64,000 bases of DNA from Thalassobacillus_A hwangdonensis (GCF_042675915.1 NZ_JBHTKL010000001.1:868001-932000), one strand, 5' to 3'. Positions 43,228 through 52,283 are shown, counted from the first letter of the stretch. A program made the numbers and translations. Notes: generated by a model from the sequence alone, not told the origin.

Positions 43228-43860
43228 TTAGACTTCTTTAACATCCAATACCCGGAATCCGTGCTTTTCCAATTTATCAACAAACTTATCGATATTGTCC
43301 TTCTTATCGATTTTAAGAACGATCCTTCTGGCTAGTTTATCCGTCTCATCGAAGGTGGCTAGCGATATCACATTCTCATGATGACTGCGGATGATATCCC
43401 CTAACCTTTCAATTCTCCCTTCAGATTCTTCAGAAGTGAAGGCGATACGGACACCTTTCTTTTTGACTCCGAAGGCACTTTCGAATTGTTCCAGTACATC
43501 AAATCGTGTTACCAGCCCTTTGAAAGTGTCATTGTCATCCACAACAGCCAAAACCGGAAACCCTTTGAAAGCAGTCAGTGTTTTTTCGAACACTTCATCT
43601 TCCGTAATCGTCAATTCTTTATTGGCGGCGATATCTCCAGCCGTAGTTGTTTGCAGGTAGGAATCCTTATCTTCATTACTTTCAAAATATCCTTGGTAGA
43701 TCGACTGCCTGGAAAGCATCCCAAGGAATCGATCCCCATCCAGTACAGGAACCCCTTGAATATCATGTTCATTCAGCATTTGCAGGATACCTTCAAGACG
43801 GTCATCCTTTTTTGCAGTAAAACACTTGTACGTAGGTTTCATGATACTTTTAACAAACAT
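43228..43860 (-). CDS. CBS-domain protein (AcuB-like)
   Basis: A 210-residue protein with two CBS motifs (about 5-58 and 75-128) and a C-terminal ACT-like region (about 133-207, RIVLKIDKKDNIDKF). This architecture resembles AcuB, whose work with AcuA/AcuC in acetate metabolism is not fully clear; CBS pairs usually bind adenine nucleotides. No acuA or acuC adjoins it, so the symbol is withheld. The ATG follows GAGGTGATAGGA; a GTG three codons earlier is less likely. Confidence 0.75.
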   Translation of the reverse strand: MFVKSIMKPTYKCFTAKKDDRLEGILQMLNEHDIQGVPVLDGDRFLGMLSRQSIYQGYFESNEDKDSYLQTTTAGDIAANKELTITEDEVFEKTLTAFKGFPVLAVVDDNDTFKGLVTRFDVLEQFESAFGVKKKGVRIAFTSEESEGRIERLGDIIRSHHENVISLATFDETDKLARRIVLKIDKKDNIDKFVDKLEKHGFRVLDVKEV

Positions 43861-43937
43861 TCCTATCACCTCGACATCAACATTTTATCTTCACTCTTTC
43901 TATTCGACTTCATCCGTCCGTAATCCTGCCTGTTCAA

Positions 43938-43968
43938 GGAATAGGACTAGTAATCTACTTCATACAAT
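43938..43968 (+). promoter_or_regulatory. Predicted sigma-E promoter of cotJABC
   Basis: GGAATAGG at 43938-43945 and CATACAAT at 43961-43968 are spaced 15 bp and fit the sigma-E consensus, with the -10 exact. They lie 31 bp ahead of the cotJA ATG. cotJ of B. subtilis is transcribed by sigma-E. Confidence 0.7.
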
Positions 43969-43999
43969 GAATTAGTCTGTATCCAGGAAGGTGGAAAAT

Positions 44000-44200
44000 A
44001 TGTTTACGACCCAAAAGTGTTACCATCCCTTTTACAGCGAGTTCGATCCTTGTCCGATCATGAAAACAAAGTGTTATGTCACTCCCCCAAACCTCTATGT
44101 AGGATTTCAGGAGCCTGGCCTTCCACAATTCAAACCGAAGGAAGCGTTGATGGCCGGTACCCTTTGGCCGATCTTTTACAGCGAGTACCCTAAATCCTGA
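44000..44200 (+). CDS. cotJA: Spore coat associated protein CotJA
   Basis: A 66-residue coat protein with the conserved DPCP (about 15-18), Y/VTPPNLYVGFQEPGLPQF and EALMAGTLWP. Length and motifs match CotJA, cotranscribed with cotJB and cotJC in B. subtilis. The ATG (44000) follows GGAAGGTGG; an upstream GTG in frame is inside that ribosome site. This operon interrupts the minus-strand run and is elsewhere in B. subtilis. Confidence 0.93.
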   Translation: MFTTQKCYHPFYSEFDPCPIMKTKCYVTPPNLYVGFQEPGLPQFKPKEALMAGTLWPIFYSEYPKS

Positions 44201-44211
44201 AGGAAGGAGAG

Positions 44212-44481
44212 ATGAAGATGCAGCCCCCACTTCCACCGGAGTATTATGAGCAGATGGAAGAGATTCAGGCAGTTGATTTTGTATTAGTGGAACTAACCCT
44301 GTATTTGGATACCCACCCGGATGATATCAAAGCAATCGAACAATTCAATCAAGCTGCCCAGAAAAGCAAAAGGTTGAAAAAGAAATTCGAAAGCCAGTTT
44401 GGTCCTTTAATGCAATATGGAAAAAGCTATTCCGCGGCTCCATGGCAATGGAACACCCCGCCATGGCCCTGGGAGGTATAG
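44212..44481 (+). CDS. cotJB: Spore coat protein CotJB
   Basis: An 89-residue (or 87-residue, if the second ATG at 44218 is used) coat protein with PPEYYEQMEEIQAVDFVLVELTLYLDTHPDD near the start and the closing WNTPPWPWEV, both typical of CotJB. The ribosome site AGGAAGGAG fits either ATG. It is 11 bp behind cotJA, so cotranscribed. Confidence 0.93.
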   Translation: MKMQPPLPPEYYEQMEEIQAVDFVLVELTLYLDTHPDDIKAIEQFNQAAQKSKRLKKKFESQFGPLMQYGKSYSAAPWQWNTPPWPWEV

Positions 44482-44524
44482 GGTGAGTAGAATGTAATCT
44501 CGTTAGGAAGGGGTGCAAAGGTGC

Positions 44525-45094
44525 ATGTGGTATTATGAAAAGAAACTTCAATATCCTGTACGAGTAAGGGAGTGTAACCCGCGGCTTGCAAAGTATTTGA
44601 TTGAGCAATACGGAGGAGCAGACGGTGAATTATCTGCAGCTCTTCGCTATTTGAACCAGCGTTATTCGATTCCAGGCAAAGTGATCGGATTGCTGACGGA
44701 CATTGGTACGGAAGAATTCGCGCATCTGGAAATGATTGCGACCATGGTCTATAAACTTACGAAGGATGCTACCCCTGAACAGATGAAAGAAGCGGGGCTC
44801 GGGGCTCATTATGCTAACCATGAGAAGGCGTTGTATTATGAAAATGCGGCTGGCTCACCGTGGACCGCTACCTATATCAACGCAAAAGGAGATCCGATTG
44901 CGGACTTATATGAAGATATTGCTGCTGAAGAAAAAGCTCGGGCAACCTATCAGTGGATCATCAATATGTCTGATGACCCGGAGTTGAATGATAGCCTGAA
45001 ATTCCTGAGAGAACGAGAAATTGTCCACTCCCAGCGTTTCCGTGAAGCGGTGGAGATACTGAAGGATGAACAAGATAAGAAGAGAATTTTTTAA
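44525..45094 (+). CDS. cotJC: Spore coat manganese catalase-like protein CotJC
   Basis: A 189-residue ferritin-like protein of the manganese catalase family. The dimanganese ligands appear as E in DGELSAALRYLNQRY (about 33-47), EEFAHLE (about 64-70), EKARATYQW (about 135-143) and the ExxH in REREIVHSQRF (about 162-172). CotJC may remove hydrogen peroxide at the coat. The ATG giving MWYYEKKLQYP gives exactly the B. subtilis length; a GTG four codons upstream is within the ribosome site. Confidence 0.94.
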   Translation: MWYYEKKLQYPVRVRECNPRLAKYLIEQYGGADGELSAALRYLNQRYSIPGKVIGLLTDIGTEEFAHLEMIATMVYKLTKDATPEQMKEAGLGAHYANHEKALYYENAAGSPWTATYINAKGDPIADLYEDIAAEEKARATYQWIINMSDDPELNDSLKFLREREIVHSQRFREAVEILKDEQDKKRIF

Positions 45095-45109
45095 CTTGAT
45101 ATCATAGAA

Positions 45110-45143
45110 AAATCCGAACATGTAACCTCACATGTTCGGATTT
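45110..45143. terminator. Bidirectional intrinsic terminator
   Basis: AAATCCGAACATG/CATGTTCGGATTT, a 13-bp perfect stem with a short loop, between cotJC (plus) and the VOC gene (minus). Adjacent A/T runs fit termination of cotJ at least. Confidence 0.88.
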
Positions 45144-45188
45144 CCCCTACGTTATTCCACTAAAGACGTAAACTTCAATTGGACAGGT

Positions 45189-45584
45189 TTATTGCGCGTT
45201 TTCGTCTGCCTGATGGATGCCGAATATATTTCCTTCTGAATCCAGGTAGTACCCTTGCCATGCCATTCCAGGCAATGCATATTTCGGCAAAGCTACCTTC
45301 CCGCCCAGCTCCAGTATTTTGGATTCGATGGCATCATAATCCTCCACACCAATGGTACATGAATAACCATTCATCGGTTGTCCCTTCTCAGGTGGAGGAC
45401 CCTGACGCTGCATCAACGCACCATTGATACCCATTTCATCTTCATCTCCGGTAACAGCACCAAAATAAGGCATCCCCGCATACTCCGACCAATCTTCAAA
45501 TCTCCAGTCAAACACCTCTCCATAAAAACGTTTCGCACGATCCATGTCGTCTACATGAACTTCAAAATGGATAAGTCGCCCCAT
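45189..45584 (-). CDS. VOC family (glyoxalase/bleomycin-resistance-like) protein
   Basis: A 131-residue two-module vicinal-oxygen-chelate protein: strand-helix start GRLIHFEVHVDDMDRAKRFY (2-21) and second module from about 69 with YDAIESKILELGGKVALP. The first metal-type His (H6) and the terminal Glu region (SEGNIFGIHQ) are in place. The family includes lyases, dioxygenases and resistance proteins; the substrate cannot be told. ATG follows AAAGGAGGAG. It has its own intergenic promoter region. Confidence 0.85.
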   Translation of the reverse strand: MGRLIHFEVHVDDMDRAKRFYGEVFDWRFEDWSEYAGMPYFGAVTGDEDEMGINGALMQRQGPPPEKGQPMNGYSCTIGVEDYDAIESKILELGGKVALPKYALPGMAWQGYYLDSEGNIFGIHQADENAQ

Positions 45585-45687
45585 AGTCTCCTCCTTTTGA
45601 TCATTCCATTACACGTATGTATGTTCGACAAGGAACTTTTTGAATCCTTTATTTTATTGTAAATCCCAAGAACTAGTTTACATAATA

Positions 45688-46215
45688 TTATTCCGGTGTA
45701 CTTACAGGCTTTGGAGATGCTGGAACAATTATGACATCGCCCTCACTTAAGTCTTTCAGATCCGATTGGTTGATTCTCTCCAATTGTTCAACGGTATCAT
45801 TTGTACCGAAGTGCTCCTTGACTATGGTATTAACCGTCTCCCCTTCTCTCACTTTATAATATACATAACCCTCAGGCGGCTCAGGAAGGCCAGTGACTTC
45901 AGATTTCAACACCAGCCTCTCTCCTACTACGCCACCCTCGGTTTCCTGGGAAAAGACCGGGATGTCTTCTAATGAATCCTTCCAATACGGATAAGTCAGA
46001 ATTCCGATGATCACTAATAGAAAGATAACCAGTAGAAACCGGATGATCGGTAAGCTGAGCTTCCATTTCATTTTTGTTTTGTTCGCTTGATGCACTTTTT
46101 TCCTTGGTGGAAGATCCAACACATCGATTTCTGGAGATTCGTAATGGTTCTTTTCCTGTTTGTCTACTTTCATAGAATCATTATCCTCTTTTAATTCATT
46201 GTGATTGGTCGACAT
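45688..46215 (-). CDS. ypbE: LysM-domain membrane protein YpbE
   Basis: A 175-residue protein: cytoplasmic acidic N-terminus (1-50), one membrane helix (about 59-79), a linker and a C-terminal LysM domain (about 125-170, YKVREGETVNTIVKEHFGTND) for binding peptidoglycan outside the cell. Position next to ypbD and this design match YpbE, which is somewhat longer in B. subtilis. Start chosen at the ATG with GAGGTG six bases ahead, overlapping the ypbD end. Confidence 0.85.
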   Translation of the reverse strand: MSTNHNELKEDNDSMKVDKQEKNHYESPEIDVLDLPPRKKVHQANKTKMKWKLSLPIIRFLLVIFLLVIIGILTYPYWKDSLEDIPVFSQETEGGVVGERLVLKSEVTGLPEPPEGYVYYKVREGETVNTIVKEHFGTNDTVEQLERINQSDLKDLSEGDVIIVPASPKPVSTPE

Positions 46216-46225
46216 ATAGAACACC

Positions 46226-46804
46226 TCATTTTTTAAAGCGAATGACTAAAGCTAAACTGACGTCTATGATGAAATGAGCGGTAATCGTGACAATGATATT
46301 CCCTGTGATCTCATACATATAGCCGATAAAGAAGCTGACGGACAATACAGAAACGAATAGTACGATTTTTTTCAAATAACGGATGTGAATGATGGCGAAC
46401 AACGTACTTGCAAATATATATCCGAACTGCGTTTGGATCACACCTCTGAACAATAACTCTTCGCTTACTGAGACGAGTCCTGCGAGAAGAAAGATTGCAC
46501 CTACACTCCGCCGTGAAAAAACCCGCTCATTGATGCCTCCATCATCATAATATTTTTCAGGAAGCAGTTTCATCAATAGTAAATCCAGCCCTACTATAAG
46601 GAAGCCTGGAAGCACCCCGTAAACGAAAATCTGTTCAGCATCGACAGTGAACTGATCCGACCACCCTTCTAAAAATGAATCGAACAGCAGCCAAGAACCA
46701 GCCATAGCAATAATGAAGATGATCAGTTGCGTCAATAAAAGGTGGAAAAGAATTTCTTTATCTGACATGTTCTTTATTAATTCTGATTGGCTTTTACGAC
46801 TCAT
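46226..46804 (-). CDS. ypbD: CPBP family intramembrane metalloprotease YpbD
   Basis: A 192-residue polytopic protein of the CAAX/CPBP (Abi) family with the three conserved motifs EELLFRG (about 117-123), FAIIHIRY (about 137-144) and the HFIID near 177-181 that supply the zinc site. About five membrane helices. Substrates are unknown in Bacillus. It overlaps the recS end by 11 bp, so it is translationally coupled within ypbB-recS-ypbD-ypbE. Confidence 0.88.
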   Translation of the reverse strand: MSRKSQSELIKNMSDKEILFHLLLTQLIIFIIAMAGSWLLFDSFLEGWSDQFTVDAEQIFVYGVLPGFLIVGLDLLLMKLLPEKYYDDGGINERVFSRRSVGAIFLLAGLVSVSEELLFRGVIQTQFGYIFASTLFAIIHIRYLKKIVLFVSVLSVSFFIGYMYEITGNIIVTITAHFIIDVSLALVIRFKK

Positions 46805-48347
46805 GCTGGAATTCCTCCTGATGGAACACCTTTCTTAAACGTTCCTCCCAAGGCACGTGGTCCCGCTCGGAACGGTGTGTTTCCAATTCAGGGAATAATT
46901 TTTCACGAGTTATCGCAAATCCGCAATAATCACAGCATGTAACTGTCGGCTCCCTGAATCCTTTTTGAAATGTAGAATATAACTTTTCACGTCTGCAGCC
47001 GTCATGATGAACCCATTCCAACAATTCATGCAGCCGATTATATTTCCGTTGCATTCGATGGTCAATCAGAGCACTCATAGTTGAAATGAATTCCTGCCAC
47101 TCCTGATGATTGTAATGGAGTTTATTGCCTTGCAGGATTTCCACCTTCTCTAATTGGAATTTCAAAAATCTCCACTGGGATTCTGACAGCTCCAGCTCCA
47201 ACTGCATGGATTCATCGGATGGAAGCGGTATATTCTCTTCATGAACGACATACAGCCGGTTCATCAACGGTTTCAATACCCTCTTTTCAGGTAGTTCACT
47301 TTCAATAAGACCTTTTGGTATATGATAATCCGATTCAGTAAACAAAAGTAGGCTGAGACATGGATGACCATCTCTCCCGGCCCTGCCGATTTCCTGAATA
47401 TAGGACTCCAACTGTGAAGGAAGGTGGAAATGGATGACCATCCGTATATCCTTTTTGTTGATCCCCATTCCGAATGCACTCGTACAACAGATCACATCGA
47501 GCTCTCCATTCATGAATTGCTGTTGGATCAATAACCGGTCGGTTTGATCCATTCCACCATGATAATAGGCGATCTTACGCCCTTCCAGCTGCTCCTCCAG
47601 TGCGAACGCAACTTTTTCCGTCCAGTTCCTGCTGGAGAAGTAAATCATAGAAGGCACATGGTTTTCCCTGAGCACCTCTACGATCCTGTTGATCTTTTCT
47701 TCAGGGTGTCTGCACTGTTCTACGCTGAAGGTGATGTTTCTTTTATCCATCGGATAGATATGTCCGATCATGTTGCTCCTGCCCAATTGGCTGCGAATAT
47801 CAGCCTGTACTTCAGGCGTTGCAGTTGCACTCAGGGCGAGGACCGTCGGATCATCAAGGTGAGGAAGAATTCGCCTGATCTTCAGGTAATCTGTTCGAAA
47901 TTCATGCCCCCACTGTGAAATGCAATGTGCTTCATCAATGACGACCAAAGGTATATCCATTGATGAAAGCTTGTCCACAATGAACGAATGTTGCAGCATT
48001 TCCGGTGAGAGATACACCAGTTTATATTTTTCGAGATTTCTTAACACCTTCATGCGCATTTCACGACCAAGAAAACTGTTCAATGCAACTGCTTTCTTGA
48101 ATCCTGATGCTTTTAGCTGCTTGACCTGATCAATCATGAGCGACACAAGTGGCGAAATGATGACGGTCGTTCCCGGGAGGATTGAAGCAGGTAACTGGTA
48201 GCAGATCGATTTCCCGGTTCCTGTAGGAAGAATCCCCAACACATCGTTCTTCTGAAGAACATCTGTGATGATTTCCTCCTGACCTTCACGAAAGGAAGAA
48301 TGACCGAATTGTTCACGTAAAAGTCGGTACAGTTGTTCTTTATTCAT
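46794..48347 (-). CDS. recS: RecQ-like ATP-dependent DNA helicase RecS
   Basis: A 517-residue superfamily 2 helicase. Motif I GTGKS (43-47), DEAH (about 137-140), SAT (about 168), and the RecQ motif region QEIGRAGRDGHP (about 318-329). A four-Cys zinc-binding part is seen near 453-480 (GCRREK, CCDYCGF). No HRDC domain, so it is the short RecS (YpbC) rather than RecQ. It unwinds DNA 3'-5' in repair. The gene overlaps ypbB by 8 bp. Confidence 0.92.
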   Translation of the reverse strand: MNKEQLYRLLREQFGHSSFREGQEEIITDVLQKNDVLGILPTGTGKSICYQLPASILPGTTVIISPLVSLMIDQVKQLKASGFKKAVALNSFLGREMRMKVLRNLEKYKLVYLSPEMLQHSFIVDKLSSMDIPLVVIDEAHCISQWGHEFRTDYLKIRRILPHLDDPTVLALSATATPEVQADIRSQLGRSNMIGHIYPMDKRNITFSVEQCRHPEEKINRIVEVLRENHVPSMIYFSSRNWTEKVAFALEEQLEGRKIAYYHGGMDQTDRLLIQQQFMNGELDVICCTSAFGMGINKKDIRMVIHFHLPSQLESYIQEIGRAGRDGHPCLSLLLFTESDYHIPKGLIESELPEKRVLKPLMNRLYVVHEENIPLPSDESMQLELELSESQWRFLKFQLEKVEILQGNKLHYNHQEWQEFISTMSALIDHRMQRKYNRLHELLEWVHHDGCRREKLYSTFQKGFREPTVTCCDYCGFAITREKLFPELETHRSERDHVPWEERLRKVFHQEEFQHES

Positions 48348-49404
48348 AAGACTCCCCTACTTTAGCCTGATTTTGCTGATGAGCGAGGACCATCCGAATT
48401 TGGAAATAGTCATAGCGCTGCTGGAGTGCTGCATTGATATCCTTCAAACGATTCGTATCAAGTGTATCTGCAGTCGCCGCTATCTGTTCTATGGCCTCGT
48501 TTGTAACATAATCAGAGATTTCAAATGAAGGTACAACCAGAGCAATTTCCACCAAATGATCTTGTACTGTGCTCATTTTCAATCGCCGTATCTGTCCGAT
48601 TTGTTCTGGTTCAAACCCTTCCTGCAGCAATTCATACGTACGCTTTGCCGAGTTGGTAACCAATATATGCGGTTGTTCATCTATTGTAAATAAGGCCAAG
48701 GAAGGATATCTGTCCCGACCCTCTTTGACAGTAAAGTAGATTCTATAGCAGACGTGATGCAATAACAGATGTACATCAACTGCATCCATTCCGAAACGTA
48801 CTGCCAATTGTCCCGTGGTTAAACCGATGAAACCTGAACCTGTCAGCCGATAGGTGAAGACTTCCGCTTCAGCCTCAGGCATGCTTCTAAGAAGATCTGC
48901 CAGTTCGTGATAAAGTGCACGCACATGATGTTGAAGGTTTCCCTTTCTCGTCCGATAAAGGTTCCTGACCCACTCCGTCGTTTCCAGATCATCTTCCACA
49001 GGAAGAAAATCGTTCTTCCCGAGATGCATATTGGTTACAGTTTGTATGTAAAGGAAGAGACGCTTCGTGAACAAAGGGATGGTGGAGCTTAAAGTCAAAC
49101 CTCTGAAATGTATTGGCTCATATGTATTTCTCATTTTTTGAACCTGTACGTTTCCCATGGGTGTGACAACGGCTACTTCCTCATACCTCTCGATCCATCC
49201 GTTATCCTCAAGCCTATTTAAAGCCCTATGCAAGTCCTCACGGGAAAATCCTTTTAAAATACCAAAATAATTCGTCAATTGGTATGCGTGAGCATCCTGC
49301 AATGATTGAGAAGAACGTTTTCCATCAAGGAGATGATAGATTCCTGATATCGTACGTTCTCCTTTTATGTTAGTGATACAGTCTAATAAAATATAATCGA
49401 ACAC
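48340..49404 (-). CDS. ypbB: Helix-turn-helix protein YpbB
   Basis: A 354-residue protein that precedes recS in B. subtilis. An N-terminal winged-helix-like region has GKRSSQSLQDAHAYQLTNYFGIL (about 27-49), and the C-terminal domain (about 270-340) has a HTH-like RRLKMSTVQDHLVEIAL. The start is GTG with AAAGGAG eight bases ahead; 29 upstream codons lack support. A helper or regulator role for RecS is guessed from coupling only. Confidence 0.85.
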   Translation of the reverse strand: MFDYILLDCITNIKGERTISGIYHLLDGKRSSQSLQDAHAYQLTNYFGILKGFSREDLHRALNRLEDNGWIERYEEVAVVTPMGNVQVQKMRNTYEPIHFRGLTLSSTIPLFTKRLFLYIQTVTNMHLGKNDFLPVEDDLETTEWVRNLYRTRKGNLQHHVRALYHELADLLRSMPEAEAEVFTYRLTGSGFIGLTTGQLAVRFGMDAVDVHLLLHHVCYRIYFTVKEGRDRYPSLALFTIDEQPHILVTNSAKRTYELLQEGFEPEQIGQIRRLKMSTVQDHLVEIALVVPSFEISDYVTNEAIEQIAATADTLDTNRLKDINAALQQRYDYFQIRMVLAHQQNQAKVGESYE

Positions 49405-49627
49405 GACATTTACTCCTTTGACGAAAAAAATACGGACCAAACCTGCGGCGTTATGCGATTCCGGTGCCATAAGTCGCAGAAAGCCTACCACTTCAATGTT
49501 TTCTCACCATTTTTATGTTGAAAAAAATCTGCCTTAGCATTACAATAATACATGAGCTTACATTATCCGACATGTAAATGTTCGATATCCGGACATATAA
49601 CTGTACTAATCTAGGAGGTTTCATATC

Positions 49628-49876
49628 ATGGCTAAATACACGATTGTTGATCAAGATACATGCATCGCCTGCGGTGCCTGCGGGGCGGCAGCACCAGATA
49701 TCTATGACTACGACGATGAGGGCATCGCTTATGTAGTGCTGGATGATAATGACGGGACTGCTGAAGTACCTGAAGATTTGATGGAAGATATGGAGGATGC
49801 ATTTGATGGCTGCCCTACAGATTCTATCAAGGTTGCTGATGAATCCTTCGATGGCGACCCATTGAAACACGAATAA
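49628..49876 (+). CDS. fer: Ferredoxin, [4Fe-4S]
   Basis: An 82-residue single-cluster ferredoxin. The ligands C12, C15, C18 (CIACGACG) and a distant Cys in FDGCPTDS (about 61) bind one [4Fe-4S] cluster. The protein is very acidic between 26 and 55. B. subtilis Fer has the same place next to ypbB and donates electrons to cytochrome P450 enzymes such as BioI. AGGAGG precedes the ATG. Two similar segments, ATCCGACATGTAA and ATCCGGACATATAA, lie upstream in the 130 bp shared with ypbB. Confidence 0.95.
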   Translation: MAKYTIVDQDTCIACGACGAAAPDIYDYDDEGIAYVVLDDNDGTAEVPEDLMEDMEDAFDGCPTDSIKVADESFDGDPLKHE

Positions 49877-49889
49877 TACTTAACCGCCC

Positions 49890-49912
49890 AGGATGTCTTG
49901 CAAAGGCATCCT
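49890..49912. terminator. Intrinsic terminator after fer
   Basis: AGGATG/CATCCT stem with a loop of eleven followed by a TTTTTATTTT run on the plus strand; it lies between convergent fer and the XRE gene. Confidence 0.8.
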
Positions 49913-49914
49913 TT

Positions 49915-50370
49915 TTATTTTGTTGAATCCAGTTCGATCAGCTTGCGCTCTGCCTCATCCTCTTCGAACGTACTGTACCAACGGTAATTGCTGTCATCGA
50001 TAATTCTGTAATGTTTGCTGAGTATATTTTGCTGAAGTGTATAAGCGCCTTTCCTTTCAACTTCTGTCCACCAGACTTTGCCCCCCATCGTCATACCTCT
50101 TGGTCGGTCAATCTGATCATGGGCGACCGTTTCGATTACTTCAAAAGGATCTTCCCCTAAAGTGTTCTTCAGGACTTCACTATCCTGAAACAAAGCACAA
50201 ACCGCAACGATCGTAGTCCAGCTTGCTTCATTCCGTTCTTTTTCGATTTGCACAAGCGTTTTTTTGGAAATGCCAAGTATGTCAGCCATGCGTTGTTGAG
50301 TATAACCTTTTTCGACACGTATCAATTTCAGTTTAGGTGAAATACCTTTAATTAAATCTTTTTTATCCAT
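49915..50370 (-). CDS. XRE-family transcriptional regulator
   Basis: A 151-residue protein with an N-terminal Cro/CI-type helix-turn-helix (about 11-65: LKLIRVEKGYTQQRMADILGISKKTLVQIEKER) and a C-terminal region (about 80-148) without recognised family, rich in Trp/Arg. Start set at MDKKDLIK with AAGGGG ten bases ahead; upstream in-frame codons appear to be leader. Target and effector are unknown; fer and sigX are neighbours. Confidence 0.8.
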   Translation of the reverse strand: MDKKDLIKGISPKLKLIRVEKGYTQQRMADILGISKKTLVQIEKERNEASWTTIVAVCALFQDSEVLKNTLGEDPFEVIETVAHDQIDRPRGMTMGGKVWWTEVERKGAYTLQQNILSKHYRIIDDSNYRWYSTFEEDEAERKLIELDSTK

Positions 50371-50468
50371 AAAAAATCGTCCCCTTTTCCACACTACTTC
50401 CATTTTAACATGTATGAGAATCCTCGTCCCATACAATTGTTAGCAGTATCTTTCGATAGAATAAAATA

Positions 50469-50500
50469 GACCCGACAAATTCTTAGGAATTCATCGGGTC
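50469..50500 (-). terminator. Intrinsic terminator after rsiX
   Basis: GACCCGAtgAATTC/GAATTtgTCGGGTC imperfect stem of about 13 bp with a TATTTTATTC tail on the minus strand. Confidence 0.8.
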
Positions 50501-50536
50501 CACTTCATGTTTTTTTAATCAGGAGCTACTGCGCTC

Positions 50537-51676
50537 TTATCTGTCATCATACCCATATAATGGATTGATTGCCGCCGGGACTGGTACCGGTTTTGTTAAA
50601 TCAAGACCATTGATAGATTCTAAACCGGTATTTTCATATAGAACCTCAGAAACTCCGTAGCTTTTAGCTGTAGCCAAGATAGCTTCAATCATTACCAGGG
50701 TGTCCTGGTTAGGCTCAAGCTGACCTCCGAACTGTACGATGAGCGTTTGATCCTCTTGTCTGATAGCATTCATTTGAACATTTTCTCGTATCGGTGCAGC
50801 TATGTTGGGGGATTGTTCTCCGCGCTTCATGTCGCGTACTGCATCTTCCAATGACGATGCTTCGGTTTCAACAGGAACGAAATAACTGAGCTGATCTGGC
50901 TCTGTTTGGAAGACCTTATATACAAACTTCGATTGCGCTTTTTCAGTAGATATAGGCAGGCTCCCTCCGTAATGATCCGTAAATGTTATTGCTTTTGTAT
51001 CTGAAAAATTGGAGCGGATCATCTGAATGAGGACCTCATCCATCCATACAGGTGTATCGGACTGCTCCGGGAACGAAACTTCAATAGTTCCACCTTGATC
51101 CACTGTTTTAAATGATACCCCCTCCAACAGATACTTGCCCAGTCCAGGAACGTTGAACGCACCTACACTATTAAGGCCTTCAATCGTGGAGGTTTCCTTC
51201 GGCATGATGAAGGAAACAGGAACTGTATTTTTCCCCTCACCAAGGAACGCACTGTGTATGACCGTCGAAACTGCAGCTTCTTCCTGGAAAAAGAGATGAC
51301 TTCGTAATGCCAAAGCACTTTCCTCCACTGACTCACTACCATACTTTGCTGCGTCATCCTTTGTTGCAGATCCACTGTCTTCCATGGACGCTTCGTTCAT
51401 CTCGGCACTGCTGTCTGCCTGATCCCCACTTTCTGAAGCAGAATCCATCCCTCCTGATCCCTGTTGAAGGATAGGAATTACCATTACCATCAGCAGGACG
51501 ACTGCCACCAGGGAACCGACTGGAACGAGCCATGCCCTTTCTTTTTTTACTTTGTTTTCATTCAGTTGAGGAGATATTTTCTGGTGAAGCTCTTCTTTGC
51601 TTAGACGATCCTGCACTCGCGGCAATTCGCCCAATAGCTTTTCGAGCTTCTCATCGTTGTAAGAGTTACGCTTCAC
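50537..51676 (-). CDS. rsiX: Anti-sigma factor RsiX-like
   Basis: A 379-residue single-pass membrane protein: cytoplasmic N-terminal about 45 residues that should hold the sigma factor, a membrane helix (about 48-69), a Ser/Asp/Glu-rich stretch (about 74-115) and an extracytoplasmic domain (about 125-375) with a GerMN-like pattern, for example QFGGQLEPNQDTLVMIEAILATAKSYG. It overlaps the sigX stop by 11 bp. In B. subtilis RsiX restrains sigma-X, which responds to envelope change. Resemblance to the B. subtilis N-terminus (EKLLGELPRVQDR) supports the symbol. Confidence 0.88.
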   Translation of the reverse strand: MKRNSYNDEKLEKLLGELPRVQDRLSKEELHQKISPQLNENKVKKERAWLVPVGSLVAVVLLMVMVIPILQQGSGGMDSASESGDQADSSAEMNEASMEDSGSATKDDAAKYGSESVEESALALRSHLFFQEEAAVSTVIHSAFLGEGKNTVPVSFIMPKETSTIEGLNSVGAFNVPGLGKYLLEGVSFKTVDQGGTIEVSFPEQSDTPVWMDEVLIQMIRSNFSDTKAITFTDHYGGSLPISTEKAQSKFVYKVFQTEPDQLSYFVPVETEASSLEDAVRDMKRGEQSPNIAAPIRENVQMNAIRQEDQTLIVQFGGQLEPNQDTLVMIEAILATAKSYGVSEVLYENTGLESINGLDLTKPVPVPAAINPLYGYDDR

Positions 51677-52205
51677 GTTGGATTCCCCCCTCTTCCATCT
51701 TTTCCATGCGTTCTTTCAGCAGTTTCATCGCCCGATGCTGCGTCGTCTTCACTTTACTGACGCTCCATCCGAGAAGTTCGGCAGTCTCCTTCAGCGTATG
51801 TTCCTGGATGAACCGTAAGATGATGACACTTCTCTGATCGACATTCAACTGATCGAGACAATGATAGACTTTCTGTATTTCCTCATTCATCATTGCTATA
51901 TCTTCAGGAATCGGTGCTGAATCTTTTAGTTCCTCTCCCCGCTCTTTCCAGTCAAAAAAATCCAGTATCCGGTTTCTTTTCCGTTTTTGAGCACGAAAGA
52001 AATCGATCGTCACGTGCCTTGCAATCGAAAAGAGCCAAGTCTTTTCACTGCTCTTTCCTTGGAATGTATCGTAGGAATTCATCACTTTTATATAGATTTC
52101 CTGAATGAGGTCTTCCGTCTGTTCTTTATTTTTCACCATGTAGAAGACAAACTGGTACAAATCATGATGATAACAATCATACAGACGTTCAAAAACTCGA
52201 TCCAC
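51666..52205 (-). CDS. sigX: ECF RNA polymerase sigma factor SigX
   Basis: A 179-residue extracytoplasmic-function sigma factor. Region 2 covers about 5-75 with YMVKNKEQTEDLIQEIYIKV and KTWLFSIARHVTIDFFR; region 4 covers about 115-172 with DQRSVIILRFIQEHTLKETAELLGWSVSKVKTTQHRAMK. The RFIQEHTLKETA and KVKTTQHR wording is as in SigX. The start is GTG with GGGAGG eight bases ahead, since upstream in-frame residues are not homologous. It forms an operon with rsiX and affects surface charge genes in B. subtilis. Confidence 0.93.
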   Translation of the reverse strand: MDRVFERLYDCYHHDLYQFVFYMVKNKEQTEDLIQEIYIKVMNSYDTFQGKSSEKTWLFSIARHVTIDFFRAQKRKRNRILDFFDWKERGEELKDSAPIPEDIAMMNEEIQKVYHCLDQLNVDQRSVIILRFIQEHTLKETAELLGWSVSKVKTTQHRAMKLLKERMEKMEEGGIQREA

Positions 52206-52283
52206 ACTTCCTACCTCCCATTCATAGATTAGTCGTTCAGTTATGTAAAAAAGTTTCACTCTTCCATCATAATCAAAGAGGTC

